Below, piece after piece: positions 33,331 through 45,530 of a DNA stretch of 64,000 nt (positions are counted from its first letter, which is position 1; the number at the start of each line of letters is the position of its first letter). The notes under the pieces are model-generated. The model searched no databases. It was not told the DNA's origin and saw nothing but the letters and a program-made list of their open reading frames with translations. This DNA is from Isoetes taiwanensis (taxonomy: Eukaryota; Streptophyta; Lycopodiopsida; Isoetales; Isoetaceae). The position numbers were made by a program, and so were the translations under genes. The DNA lies in assembly GCA_021234155.1 (NCBI GenBank), contig JAJEKV010000051.1, forward strand, positions 7,290,761 to 7,354,760. Direction: 5' to 3'.

Positions 33331-35425
33331 TAAATAATGTTTATTCATATGACTGACCCAACAACAATGTGACACAATAGAATATACATCTCGAAGTATT
33401 TAACTATGAAAACCAAAATCATTCAATGAACTCTGACACGATTTTGCACAGTTGTATCTGCCAACCTGCTTGATCATTGAAGCCAATTCTGCTGGTATAT
33501 ATTGTAGAGGATCACCGCTTTCCAGTGATCCTCCAATCTTCTCCATTGATAAATCTAGCAAGTAGCTAGATCTTTGTTTTTGCAAGCACCTGTCCGGTGC
33601 TACTGTTCATCGACTCGTATTGCTATATCTGTATATAAACAATGGTTCTATAATGTGACCTCAAAAATTATAGAACCATATAGAATATTCAATGATACAT
33701 TAACCTAGGTTAATTCACTAGGTTATTTTTTTCATCCCCCCATTATTGAATATCTCTCTGTAACATCCTTCTGATCCTTCAAACTGATAAAATCTGTAAT
33801 ATTTATTTGATCTTTCAGCATATTGAATCTTGGCTCTCTTAATGCCTTTGTTAGAAGATCTGTTAGCGGTTTTTCAGTAGGAATATAAGTGACAGATATT
33901 AGACCTTTTTGTACCATTTCTCTTATGAAGTGGATTTTCATCTCTGTGTGCTTTGATCATTCATGCAAAACTGGATTTTTAGTCATTGCAATACAACTTG
34001 CACTATCTGAGTATAGCACAGTAGAATTATTATCTTTTAGACCAACTTCTTCCATTAATCTCTTCATCCAAATTATTTCCTTGGCTGCTAAAGTTACAGC
34101 TGAATATTCAGCTTTTGCACTTGACAAAGCTACTGTGCTTTGTTTCTTGCATTTCCAACTAATTGCACCTCCTCCAAACATCAATATATATATCCTGAAG
34201 TTGAGTATCTGTGATCCATGTCTCCACAGCAATCCGCATCAGCATATTCAATCAGTTTACAATTTGTATTGTCATATATTATTCCATAATTCATGGTACC
34301 CTTAAGATGCCTTAGGATTCGCTTTGCTGCAGCCCAATGTTGCCTTCCAGGATTATTGTTATATCTACTTAGCAAATTCATAGCAAATGCAATGTCAAGC
34401 CTTGTTGTTCCTGCTAAATATATCAGGCAACCAATCAGTCTTCTCTATGGCACATTCTTCATATAATCTACTTCTTCTTTTGTTGCAGGTGACATCTTCT
34501 CACTGATCTTATGTCCAGGCACTAATGGTGTACTTGCAGCATTACACTTCTCCATCGCATTGTCTCAAACTCAAAATTTTGTTACTTTTGTCTCGATCAA
34601 CTTTTATTCCCAAAAAAATTCTTAATTCATCTAAGTCAAACATTCTGAACCTTTGCTTCAGCAGCCTTTTGCATGTCTCAAGACAGTCCATATCATTTGC
34701 AACCATCACACAATCATCTACATACAAAGCTATAATGCAAAAATATTCCTTCTATTTGAACATATAGAGATTGCCATCCACATTGAGCTTCTCAAAACAT
34801 TGAGCTTTTCTTGGTCCTTATGTCTACAATTTTCGATGTCTTTGTAAAACTTATTTTCTACAAACACCACATCTCTACTGACTAGTACCTTTGTGCAATG
34901 ATGATCATACAATCTGTAACCTTTTGCCTCTTCGTCATATCCAATTAGATATGCTATTACAGCCCTGTCGTCAAGCTTTTGTCTCATTTCCTGAGGTACA
35001 TGCACATAAGCCAGACAGCCATAGGTTTTAAACCTTTCATATTCTGGTATTTGTTTAGTCCACAAAGTTTCAGGAATATCTCCATTTATGCTTACACTTG
35101 GCAGCCTATTCTGAATGTATATGGCAGCCTTTAATGCTTCTTCCCAAAACTTGTTTGGTAACCCAGAATGTTTAAGCATAGCTCTTACAGCATTCAGACA
35201 AGTCCTGTTCTTTCTCTCTGCAACTCCATTCTGTTGAGGTGTAAATCTACAAGTTAATTGTCTTTTGATTCCATTTTCTACACAAAAGGTCTTAAATTTT
35301 CTAGAGATATACTCTCCACCACGATTTGATCTTAAGCACTTTACTTTGCTTCCAATTTCTCTTTCTACTATTGCTATAAATTCTTTGAATGCTTTTAATG
35401 CTTCACTTTTTCTTTCCAAACAATA
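33330..35425 (-). mobile_element. Ty1/Copia retrotransposon, truncated and internally deleted
   Basis: Minus-strand order: integrase core (34825-35419: SNRGGEYISRKF, TPQQNGVAERKNRT, FKTYGCLAYVHVP), then RT with the catalytic YVDDCVMVAND box (34542-34727), a Copia RT-RNase H linker (RLIGCLIYLAGTTRLD), and RNase H (33732-34381: KRILRHLKGTMNYG, ADADCCGD, STVALSSAKAEYSAV, TKALREPRF). Most of the RT palm between integrase and YVDD is deleted at about 34735-34830. A polypurine tract (minus strand AATGGGGGGA, plus positions 33737-33746) precedes a TG at about 33736 that may begin the 3' LTR. The upstream half is cut off at 35426 by a Helitron-like end. Confidence 0.85.
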
Positions 35426-35453
35426 CTAGTTATGGTGTCCGGCGTTCCCGGGC
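35426..35453 (-). mobile_element. Helitron-like 3' terminus inside Copia integrase
   Basis: On the minus strand a 17-base hairpin-forming sequence (35437-35453, stem of six pairs with one G-T type mismatch) is followed within about 7 bases by CTAG and then T. That is the classic Helitron 3' end: hairpin, CTRR, insertion before a T. The Copia integrase frame is lost exactly here. The Helitron body would extend to the right; its 5' TC end was not located. Confidence 0.55.
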
Positions 35454-36700
35454 TTTAGTAACAATTTGAAGAGGTGGTTGATTCATTGTTGGATAGAATA
35501 CACAGTATAGGTTAGAGGGGAAAAAGGTAATATGGAGCGACCCTTTAAGATTTGTTGATAAATATAAGAAGCTAGTTTGTAGGAATTAATTTGCTTGATT
35601 GCATATATTTTTAATATGTGGTCTTTTGTTTTATAATAGTTTTATTGAAATGATTTTATGGTGAGGCTCTATCGGGCTCTAGCAACCTCTAGAGATTTGC
35701 CTTGCAATGTGAAATCAACAACAATTATAGTTGAAGCTGTGTGCCCCACTTTACTTTGGAGGAAGGTGCATCTAGGATTACTCATGATTTTATTTTAATG
35801 ATGTACCTGATGGTTGTGAAAAAAATTGAGTATGACAAATGCAGACATCATTAATTATTTGCTAGGCGTCTAGATCGTTGGCATCACTATGTTTGCAGAA
35901 TATCACATTCAAAAGAAGCCAAGCAAAAGTACCATCCATCCTGAAAGCTTCCTTGGTTTAAGAAAGCACGAAAAAGAAATGTGTTTTTCAGATGCATCAA
36001 AGGAAATTTTAAATTTTAACTATAGACAAAAAAAAGTTGGTTCGCTAGCCTGCAGTTAAATACGTGAGTTCTAGTCCAGTCAGAAACATGGGTCATGCAT
36101 CAAGTCGAGGAAATTACCCCCAATCTTTAAAGCTTCGTTAGGTTAAGAAAATACAATGTGTTTTTAGATTGCAATCTGCATTTGTTTAAACCTTTTAGCA
36201 AATGGCAGTTGTAAATAGTAGTTTCTTTGTCAATAGTAGTTCCTTTATCAAAAAGTTGGTCCACCAGCTTGCAGCTAAATATGTGAATCCTAATCTAGAA
36301 CATAGGTGATGCACTAAAACATCACCTTCAGAGACTGGGTCTCCCTCGTTATGCATCTCTAAAGGTTTTGGATAAAGATAATAATTTCTTCCTGGTCATG
36401 TTTGACTCTTCACTTGCAGTTGACAATTGCAAACGAAAGGATTTGACAAAGGGGCCTCCAGCCCGGACCATTTCAACAACTGGTTGGGCCAAATAAGGGA
36501 GTTGGAAGGGTTGAGAGTAATAAACAAAGAGTATTCAAGAACTGATGATGACAAGAGCAGCAAGAACAACAGCAAAACAGCAAGGCTGAAGAGTGTCTGA
36601 TTTTATGATTGATATTGCCAATGGATTGGGTATGCATCTGCCCATTCTATTGTTAATGGTCCTTGAATTTGTGTATCTCTTCCTACTTGTGTTTCTATTC
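35454..36700. other. AT-rich interval, probable Helitron body
   Basis: No ORF with family resemblance. Two loosely similar segments, with AAAAAGTTGG and GCTTGCAGCTAAATA- or GCCTGCAGTTAAATA-type words, lie at about 36030 and 36255. Consistent with non-autonomous Helitron filler, but unproven. Confidence 0.35.
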
Positions 36701-36719
36701 CTCAGTCAGTAGTGGTCAA

Positions 36720-37455
36720 AAGTGGCCCACTTTTTTTCAAATACAAACTACGTCTGCTTAATGGATCCGAGCTTGCCAAGATGTTTTCCAATATTGAAGC
36801 TTTTGCTACTTACAGGTCTAGGCATACTTTTGTCTCTACCTCCCCAACTGCTCCTACATATAGCATCCACTTCATTTGAATGTCGTGTTGTATTATCTTC
36901 TTCCTCATCTGCCTCTGCACTAGTTAATCCGCTAGTATTACCACTATTGCATCCCCATCTCAATCTATATCAGTAGACCCTCTTAATGAGGATCAACACT
37001 CTCGTCTTCAGGACATTGCTCAGAAGCAAGAATTATTGGAAAAAGATGGTCTACTCCACGCCTGAAGAAACTTGCACGTCACAAAAATAGCTCGGTTCCT
37101 CAATCTGCGTTGGTTCACTCTGTAGCTCCAATATCTGCTACGATTGTTACAATGGATGTCCCTGATTCAATGGCATTGAGACACCAGGGAGCAGATCAAG
37201 TTGTTGTTAATGATTCTATGGATGTGGAAGTTCGACTTGGTTAAAGTAACTTTTCTAAAAATATGATTATATATTATTCTTCTCTTTCTAGAAGAGAAAA
37301 ATAGTGTGAAACGCATTATATTGTCATGCTTAGACGGGTGGCCCTGCTCAGTTGGATCTAATTGTCCGCTGGGTTTTTTATTCCTGTCTCTGCATTGTAT
37401 TATGTATTGTGTTGGAGTGTTATTAATAAAGTCTGACGTCCTTCAAAAAAAAAAA
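36720..37455 (+). pseudogene. Unidentified retro-sequence, copy 2, with poly(A) end
   Basis: Coding remnants related to 32884-33330 lie at about 37045-37245, ending in MDVEVRLG and a stop at about 37242. About 200 bases of 3' untranslated-like sequence follow, then AATAAA at about 37426 and a run of As at 37445-37456. A polyadenylation signal plus genomic A-tail is the mark of a retroposed transcript (a LINE end or processed copy). Upstream, 36722-36976 is open but unidentified. Confidence 0.5.
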
Positions 37456-37689
37456 AAGATACCAGAATTCTCTAAGCGCTACCCAATTTGCCATAGTCTA
37501 TACATCCAAGAATGATCCTTGTACAAAATCAGTTCTAAATTCCTCTAATGCAAGAGAGGAACTATGAATTGCAACACCTGTTCACCGCAAAACTAAATAG
37601 AATGCAATGAAAGGATATCAGTCATTTTTTGATAAAGCATCCCTTAGAAGAAAATAATACACCATTGTGGACCTACATCAAACACATCA

Positions 37690-40150
37690 TGATGTTAATA
37701 GAATGAAAAATTACGATGTAAGAAAAACTGGTCAATCAATTTACAACTTTGATATAGACAAGCCCCCAAGTGTTGGGATTCAAAACTTGGAAGTCTATGC
37801 TCTTGTAAAAGAATAATGTCAGCCTTCATCTCCTTAAGAGCAATGAGTGCCCTTTTTCTTTTGAGGGGGCCCTTTATCCCCCTCATATTCTAGGTGACAA
37901 TCTTCATTAAATAGGGTATTTAATTCTAGCCTGAGACCTTAAGTTAAAGGCCGGGCTATTGGCTGAGAAGTGGACCTTTTTGCTGCTTTTTTTGGCCATG
38001 AATATAAAACTCCTCCACCTCAACATTTTTAACATTAGTCCCCTCTTTCTTATAATCATTTGGGCTTATTGGGTTTGATCTCAGGCCATTTGATGTGTGA
38101 GACAGCACTACTTGGCCATCTAGGCTTATTAGTCCACTGGATTTCTCCAGTCCTAGGCTAGATGGTGTTATAGGCCTGTGCTCAGATTGATCCACTTCAC
38201 CCTGGCCTTTGAGAGGGTTTATAGGGATTATGGTAGGACCAATCATATTTGAGTCATCTTCTCGTCCAATTCCTGCTTCTATCTTCTCAGAATCCATGGG
38301 CAGATCCTCCATTGGGGATCTAATATAGAATTTGAACTTGCTGCCATCCAAAATGTTTGCTGGAGTTGAAAAATCAGAAGGGGTAGCAGGTACCCTCTCA
38401 CCATTTTCAATTTCCTGTTCTCTCTCCATTAAGTCTAAGAGGATATCACACATTTCAGGAGTGTTTACATTCTTCTCTGGAGTAGAAAAAAGTAATGCTT
38501 TTTGGTGTTACTTCTTCATGATTGTGAGATCCCTCCCCTTTAAGCAAAAGAGTACCACCTGTGGAAATATCCGAGTCAGAAGACTCAGGATATGCATTGA
38601 CAGGAGGAATGTCAGATTCCTGAATGGTAAGGGTGTTCTTTCTGAGCTGATGGGCAGGCGTGACTACCATCTCATTTTGTTCCAGACTAATCACACCCTT
38701 GCCTTTATCTTCTTTCAAGTTCATACCAGTAGGACTTATACAGTCTTTGGATATCTCCAATCCTTGGCCTATTGGATTATTCAGAACCTTAATTTGATTT
38801 GCCAATTTGGAGTTCCTTTCCTTTTCCTTCCACTATTTCCTGATAATTTTCTCATTGTTTTTGTTTTGCTGCTGTTCCATAACTCTAGATCTTGCTTTTT
38901 CCTTCCTAGCTTTTTTGTATGCACTGCCATTTTTGTTCTGTCTCCCTTTTTTTGTTGTTGGAGTCCATTGGTCTTCCCTTGGTACTATTCCTCCCATACC
39001 TCCAAGAATTCCATTAGTGTTCTTTTGTTCCTCTTGGATCTTCCTGGGTTTGGATTTAGGGAAATCAGAACTAACTTGCTTAAATCCCTTGCATACTCCC
39101 CCACCATGAAGTCTTAAACCACAGATATTGCAGGGGCTTGGGAGACCTTGCCAATTGACTTTTAAGCATTTCTGTTCTCCAAAACAATCTTGGTATTGGA
39201 TTGAGGATGGGATCGGGTTTAAAATATTTAGTTGAATCCAAACCTTTGGTGTTCTTTCAGGTACTGATTCCCATCCAATATATTCCCCAATTGAGGAGAA
39301 TAACCTCCTAAAAATGTCCTCGTGCCAGTAGATTGGGCTGAGGCCTTGTACAGAACAAGAGGCCGGGTGGTAAAGTTCTTTGAGATTCTGTGGGTCGAAT
39401 TTTGCCTTCCATTTCTGGAAATAGAACTAGGTATTGGCCTTGAAGATAGTTCCTTGTTTAAGGAGGAGCTGGACAGATTGTTCATTCCCACATTCTACTA
39501 CAAAAAATGGAAATCAAGCCAATACATCCCCGTTACCTCAATGCTCCTGTTTATTTTGCAAATTTCACTTCTTAGCAGACTAAGCTTCACTCCTTCATGT
39601 CTTATACATCCGATTACTGCCTTGGTTTCAAGTTGTCTAAGCCTATCAGGGACAAAAACATGTTGGAGAGAAGGGATACCTCTGAATTCATAACTACTTC
39701 TCCTCTTGATTTTGTCGAGTTGAACCCTCTGCTCGGCATTTATCTCGTCCAATATCGGCTGCACCAAATGGGTCTGCATTTGAATAGTTGGGATCGATTG
39801 TGATCTCGTCATCCGGCTCCCTTCCGCCATGCTTGGAATCAGCCAATCTCCACAGGTAAAAAAGGTTTTTTTACTGTTGTGTCATACATCGTACCATCTC
39901 TATAAGCTGGATCTTATTCTGACGTGACATCTGCCCAAAATACCTCATCATCTGACTCTCAATGTCCTTATCACTGCCCTCTGTTTCAGCTTTCCCCTGT
40001 CCCCCTGTTTCCTGCCCATCAACTGTTACCTTTTCGCACAAATTCCCATTCCCGATACCTGTGTTCCCCAATTGGCCATCTGTTGGTCCTACAGCTGTAG
40101 TTGACATCCTGTCCCCTTACCTGATTTACCGTCGCACAACCTAACGCCTA
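37690..40150 (-). mobile_element. L1-type LINE, 3'-truncated, with ORF1 and start of ORF2
   Basis: The minus strand begins with an ORF1-like stretch from an ATG at 40107 or 39830. The ORF1 core at about 39080-39350 shows the plant L1 pattern: VQGLSPIYWHEDIFRRLFSS, a segment around PKVWIQLNILNPIP, and a zinc-knuckle-like CNICGLRLHGGGVC. A serine/glutamate-rich tail runs to 37956. ORF2 begins near 37886 with RGIKGPLKRKRALIALKEM and ADIILLQEHR, the first strand and helix of L1 endonuclease. Homology ends at about 37700, so RT is missing. Several frameshifts are present. Loss of the 3' side is unusual, since L1 copies normally lose the 5' end; a later deletion or insertion is likely. Confidence 0.8.
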
Positions 40151-40169
40151 ACCTAGTGCCATATACTGC

Positions 40170-41020
40170 CAATATTTCCAATACAAGGTTTTCAGCATGG
40201 CGCTTATCCACGATTTCATCCAAGGGTTTTTATATGGTGTTAAGCCACCTCAAGCAGCAACTTTTGTCATCTCCTTGCAGAAGTTGCATTGAATTATCAT
40301 GTGACAAACTTGGATGAAGGTAAGGGAACGCTGCTTGCAAAAGGGCAGGATAGTTAAGAAGCAAGAAGGTCAATTAAAAGAAGAAGTTAAAAGGTTTGAA
40401 CGATGGGATGATGTTTGGACGACATCCTTGATTCATATTTGTGGTGGAATGGCTGAAAGAGATTGATCTCTGGAAAACAATGCTTACAAAGTTGGTTGCC
40501 ATTTGCCCCAAGTTTAATAAGGATTCAGAGGCTTGCTGCAAAAAATGGACGCAAGTGAGCAAACAATATAGTAAGAAAGGTAGCACAACAGAAATGATAG
40601 GAGAGAATTCAAGTTCCACAAGTTGATAGACAAGTACATTGAGACAAGGTCAAATGTAAGCAAAGCAGTCCAGGGAGGTGCCAATAGTGAAGAGGAAGAA
40701 AGGATTGATTTGGTAGATGCTACAAAAGACAAAGAGAATGTCCCAGCGAAACGTGTTCCCACGGATAACAAAAAGAATAATCTGCTTGTGAAGTTGGAAG
40801 GAGGACGGAAAGAAATGCTTGAAAAGTTTGATTTCTGGGAAGCTAAGAGCATGGATGCATCATTCGAAGAACTTGTGAAGATCATAGAAGTTGGAAAGAA
40901 GTTGTATGTTGCTGACTTCAAAAACTGTTCTAATATGTTATTAAGCTATTACGTTTTATTGTTTACAAAGTAAATTTAAACACTCCATACTCTATATATT
41001 TTGAATCGTGCTCAAATATA
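40170..41020 (+). pseudogene. Trihelix/Myb-like protein, degenerate copy 1
   Basis: Translation in pieces gives a tryptophan-containing helix region (ERWDDVWTTSLIHICGG in sister copies), LWKTMLTKLVAICPKFN, a GT/trihelix-like CCKKWTQVSKQYSK, and a C-terminal charged segment (RKEMLEKFDFWEAKSMDASF). Frames are broken at about 40340, 40400 and 40560. Spacing of W, C-KKW and K-Y resembles trihelix or Myb/SANT DNA-binding modules, some of which belong to PIF/Harbinger transposons. It matches the copies at 42995 and 44091. The domain assignment is tentative. Confidence 0.5.
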
Positions 41021-42349
41021 TGTTGGACACAATGACATCATTTTTAGGAGGCATTTTCTTTTTGAATATTGCAGATGTATGTATATTTCTATTTGGATAC
41101 ACTCTTCAATTCTTAAGCATTCAACCCTCCAATAGTTAATTGAGGAAAATCTAAATAGCTTATTCATTGAAACGGCAAGTCCAAATCAACTATACATAAC
41201 CAAGTGGTCTGCAACTGTCTTTAAGACTTAAAAACTATCTACTATTTATGAGCATTTTGGTTAGTTTGAAAGTGGTGTTCATGTTGATATGCCGAAGTAT
41301 TTTTGACACTGCCCAGTGTTCTATATTGAGTTTGCAATTTCTTTTCATTTCTTTCACCCATTCAACAATTCCAAAGTTCATATGGTACAGAGTGTGCCAA
41401 ATGCTTATGGCATTATGCTTTAATTGCTTTAAATAAGATGGGATAAGATTGTTTCCTGTGTCCCAACCATAATTTATATTTCGCTTGATGTGCAAATATA
41501 GCCTGCAATTCAAATGTGAAGTTAAGTTGGATCTGATGTAGGATGCATCAAGTACTACATCCTTCAATACTTGGTTAGAGATCTACATGGTGCTATCTAC
41601 ATGATGCACTATATGTTAGAGATCATTATTAGATACAATTAAACACAAAGAAATATGAAAATGGAGCAAGCTAATGACAGTATCAAGAGCATATAATGAG
41701 ACTATAACGTCCCAAGAATATGCATTCAAATAACTAAATCTGTAGCAAAAGAGGAGCCCAAATGTATGCAAATGGCTGTTAACTTGTTTGGAAACTAATG
41801 ACCTAATGTTTTTTACTTTCCACCTTTCTCTCTGTACAACCTATGATTGCATGCAATAGGGCCGACATCTTTGACTTGATAAAGTGTGTACAACATTCAA
41901 GAAGATGAATCCACAACTTTGTTCTTATCAATATAGTCGCTTGTTCTGGCTTACTTGTTGCCTACAAAGAGCTCCCAATCCAAGCCCGCGGGATTCACCT
42001 TTGATCAGCGTATAACCCATGAGAGTTCAACATAGGGGTGTTTTTTGGACCATTTGCATACGTATACTTAGAGGTTAGGGGTGTTTTTAGGCACTGATCT
42101 AGAGCAATATCTATACACAGAGGGGTCAAATTGCCTTCTAGAAATACGTATACAAGGGAGTTTTTTTTTGCTACCCTCCAAATGCAAATGCCATATTCCC
42201 TTTATATATAAGTGCATCCCCCGGGAATCCAAGGACAATTCAGACCTGGAAAGACATAAATAAATGTTGGAAGTCCATTAGAGCAAGCAGAATCTCCTGA
42301 CACTTAGCCATTGTTGTAACTGACTCGCTCGCTCCACTACTCAAGGTCT
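41021..42349. repeat. Dispersed repeat, copy 2 (inverted relative to 18227-19416)
   Basis: This is the reverse complement of the block inside Gypsy A. Here it begins ATGTTGGACACAATGACATC directly after GAATCGTGCTCAAAT. The same GAATCGTGCTCAAAT at about 45515 continues differently, so this marks an insertion point downstream of copy 1 of the trihelix-like gene. No transposase ORF is present. Confidence 0.8.
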
Positions 42350-42994
42350 TTATGACTTCTGAACATTTGTAATACAATGAGATTCCCTCCTGATGGTATA
42401 TATCAGAAGGCTCATTCGTGAACCAGTCATCAGTTTTAGCTCTTCCATATGTGGGTTCTCTGATTAGTCTTGCTTAATTGGTTCAAGCCTTCTATTGGTG
42501 ATTATCTCACACTCATTGCTCCTACAAAATATTCTCTTTGGCAGTTTCTGCCTTTTAAGCGAGCTACTCAGCAAAGTCACAAGAGAAGAAGAAAAGAATA
42601 AAAAACTCCAGTTAGAAAAAGAGGAGCTGCGCAAATTTGTCAGAGCCCCGTGAAATATTTCAAATATTTGAGATTGTCGAAAACCAAAGTTTCATACCTA
42701 CCAATCTCTCTCTGCCACGTGGCAGACATTGATTCGTATAGTCCATGATGACTGCATTTCTTTTTTCTATTTTTTTTATTGGTTTTAGGCCTAGATTTCA
42801 CTTGGGTGTCACTTATTAAAATGTCCAATAATAATATGCCATATGGGCAATTTTCCTCATCCATGAGATTCCATTCGAGGGTGTCAATCTGTGATTTGTT
42901 GATGATGTGAAGGCACCATTGGCATCTGAAATTGACGGGGGAAGTCCCCTGTGAGTTCGCTCCCCCAGTCTACCTGGAAACCACGTCGGACAAA
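42350..42994. other. Non-coding interval
   Basis: No gene supported. It contains a short TATATCAGAAGGCTC/CCTGATGGTATATATCAG imperfect palindrome near 42390-42410. Confidence 0.35.
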
Positions 42995-44090
42995 AATAAG
43001 GCAAAAACTTTGATCCAAAATTCGATCACAACTAGGAGTTCCAGAGCCCTGTCTGCTCTCTACAGATAGTGGTAATTTCGGTGCTGGAAGTTCTTTGAAG
43101 CTTTCTACAGATTCTTGTATACGAATCTTTTACTTCAAATTTTTACTTCTTAGAGCTAAAATGTAGATAATGAGGAACTTAGGATGGATTTCTGATATAG
43201 TAAGGAAAAAATTGAGGTTTTACTCTTTGTTTATAATTGCAGAAGCTCTTCACTTGACAAATGTCTGAACAAGGCAAGAAATCTGTTGAAAGTGGCGGAG
43301 GTGTAAACAATCCATTTGCTACTATCCATTGTCAATGTTTCCAATACAAGGTTTTCAGCATGGCTCTTATCCAGGATTTCATCCAAGGGTTTTTATATGG
43401 TGTTAAGCCACCTCAAGCAGCAACTTTTGTCATCTCCTTGCAGAAGTTGCATTGAATTATCATGTGATAAACTTGGATGAAGGTAAGGAAATGCCGCTTG
43501 CAAAAGGGGAAGATAGTTAAGAAGCAAGAAGGTCAATTAAAAGAAGAGGTTAAAAGGTTTGAACGATGGGATGATATTTGGACGACATCCTTGATTCATA
43601 TCTGTGGTGGAATGGCTGATGAGTTTGCTAAGCCATCAAAGCAAGGGATTGATCTCTGGAAAACAATGCTTACAAAGTTGATTGCCGTTTGCCCCAAGTT
43701 TAATAAGGATTCAGAGGCTTGCTGCAAAAAATGGATGCAAGTGAGCAAACAATATGCCAAAGAAAGGCAGCACAACAGAAATGATAGGAGAGAATTTAAG
43801 TTCCACAAGTTGATAGACGAGTACGTTGAGACAAGATCAAATGTAAGCAAAGCAGTCCGCGGAGGTGCCAATAGTGAAGAGAAAGAAAGGATTGATTTGG
43901 TAAATGCTACAAAAGACAAAGAGAATGTCCCAACGAAACGTATTCGTAGGGATAACAAAAAGAATAATCTGCTTGTGAAGTTGGAAGGAGGACGGAAAGA
44001 AATGCTTGAAAAGTTCGATTTCTGGGAAGCTAAGAGAATGGATGCATCATTCGAAGAACTTGTGAAGATCATAGAAGTTGGGAAAAATAA
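42995..44090 (+). pseudogene. Trihelix/Myb-like protein, copy 2 (tandem unit 1)
   Basis: The best preserved copy. After an upstream block ending in a TTGCAG acceptor at about 43243, an ORF starts with MSEQGKKSVESGGGVNNPF (43261). Following a frameshift, a 227-residue frame (43477-44160) contains ERWDDIWTTSLIHICGGM, LWKTMLTKLIAVCPKFN, CCKKWMQVSKQYAKERQ, FHKLIDEYVETRSNVSK and KEMLEKFDFWEAKRMD. It ends abruptly where the next tandem unit begins (AAAAATAAGGCAAAAATTTT at about 44086), so the natural 3' end is lost. Confidence 0.55.
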
Positions 44091-45530
44091 GGCAAAAATT
44101 TTGATCCAAAATTCGATCACAATTAGGAGTTCCGGAGCGCTGTCTGCTCTCTACAGATAGTGGTAATTTCGGTGCTAGAAGTTCTTTGAAGCTTTCTACG
44201 TGTTCTTGTATACGAATTTTTTACTTTAAATTTTTACTTCTTAGAGCTAAAATGTAGATAATGAGGAACTTAGGATGGATTTCTGATGTAGTAAGGAAAA
44301 AATTGAGGTTTTTTTTATATTTCTTGCATAAATTCTGATGCCATCTGCCAAAGTAGACCAGTTTATATGTCTATGCAGTTTATTCACCTTGTTTTTTAGA
44401 ATATACCATTTGGTACTTGGCAATATATGATCTGCATGCTGCAACTTGTATCCTTTAATATTACCAACAGATTCAAGATTAACACTCAACATCATGCTCT
44501 ATCTCTAACCTATTCGTGTTTGCTATTAACAAAAATCCTTGTTACTAACAACAGTCCTACTCTTTGTTTATAATTGCAGAAGTTCTTCACTTGACAAATG
44601 TCTGAACAAGGCAAGAAATCTGTTGAAAGTGGAGGAGGTGTAAACAATCCATTTGCTACTCCAAATACCTTTGCCAATTATCCATTGCCAATGTTTCCAA
44701 TACAAGATTTTCAGCATGGCTCTTATCCAGGATTTCATCCAAGGGTTTTTATATGGTGTTAAGGCACCTCAATCAGCAACTTTTGTTATCTCCTTGCAGA
44801 AGTTGCATTGAATTATCATGTGACAAACTTGGATGAAGCTAAGGGAAAGCCGCTTGCAAAAGTTAAGAAGCAAGAAGGTCAATTAAAAAAAGAGGTTAAA
44901 AGGTTTGAAGATGGGATGATGTTTGGACGACATCCTTGATTCATATCTGTGGTGGAATGGCTGATGAGTTTGCTAAGCCGCCAAAGCAAGGGATTGATCT
45001 CTGGGAAACAATGCTTACAAAGTTGGTTGCCCTTTGCCCCAAGTTTAATAAGGATTAAGAGGTTTGCTGCAAAAAATGGATGCAAGTGAGCAAACAATAT
45101 GCCAAAGAAAGGCAGCACAACAGAAATGATAGGAGAGAATTCAAGTTCCAGAAGTTGATAGACGAGTACGTTGAGACAAGATCAAATGTAAGCAAAGCAG
45201 TCCACGGAGGTGCCAATAGTGGAGGAAGAAAGGATTGATTTGGTAGATGCTACAAAAGACAAAGAGAATGTCCCAGCGAAACGTGTTCGCACGGATAACA
45301 AAAAGAATAATCTGCTTGTGAAGTTGGAAGGAGGACGGAAAGAAATGCTTGAAAAGTTCGATTTCTGGGAAGCTAAGAGCATGGATGCATCATTCGAAGA
45401 ACTTGTGAAGATCATAGAAGTTGGGAAGAAGTTGTATGTTGCTTAATATGTTATTAAGCTATTACATTTTATTGTTTACAAAGCAAATTTAAACAGTCCA
45501 TACTCTGTATATTTTGAATCGTGCTCAAAT
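44091..45530 (+). pseudogene. Trihelix/Myb-like protein, copy 3 (tandem unit 2)
   Basis: It repeats unit 1 from the leader (GATCCAAAATTCGATCACAA) through the MSEQGKKSVESGGG start at 44598 and the same domain order. Its own damage includes a stop at about 45056 and frameshifts at about 44870 and 45220. About 230 extra bases (44311-44550) lie in its leader where unit 1 has none. Unlike unit 2's neighbour it keeps the 3' end (GKKLYVA) and the GAATCGTGCTCAAAT flank also seen after copy 1. Confidence 0.55.
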
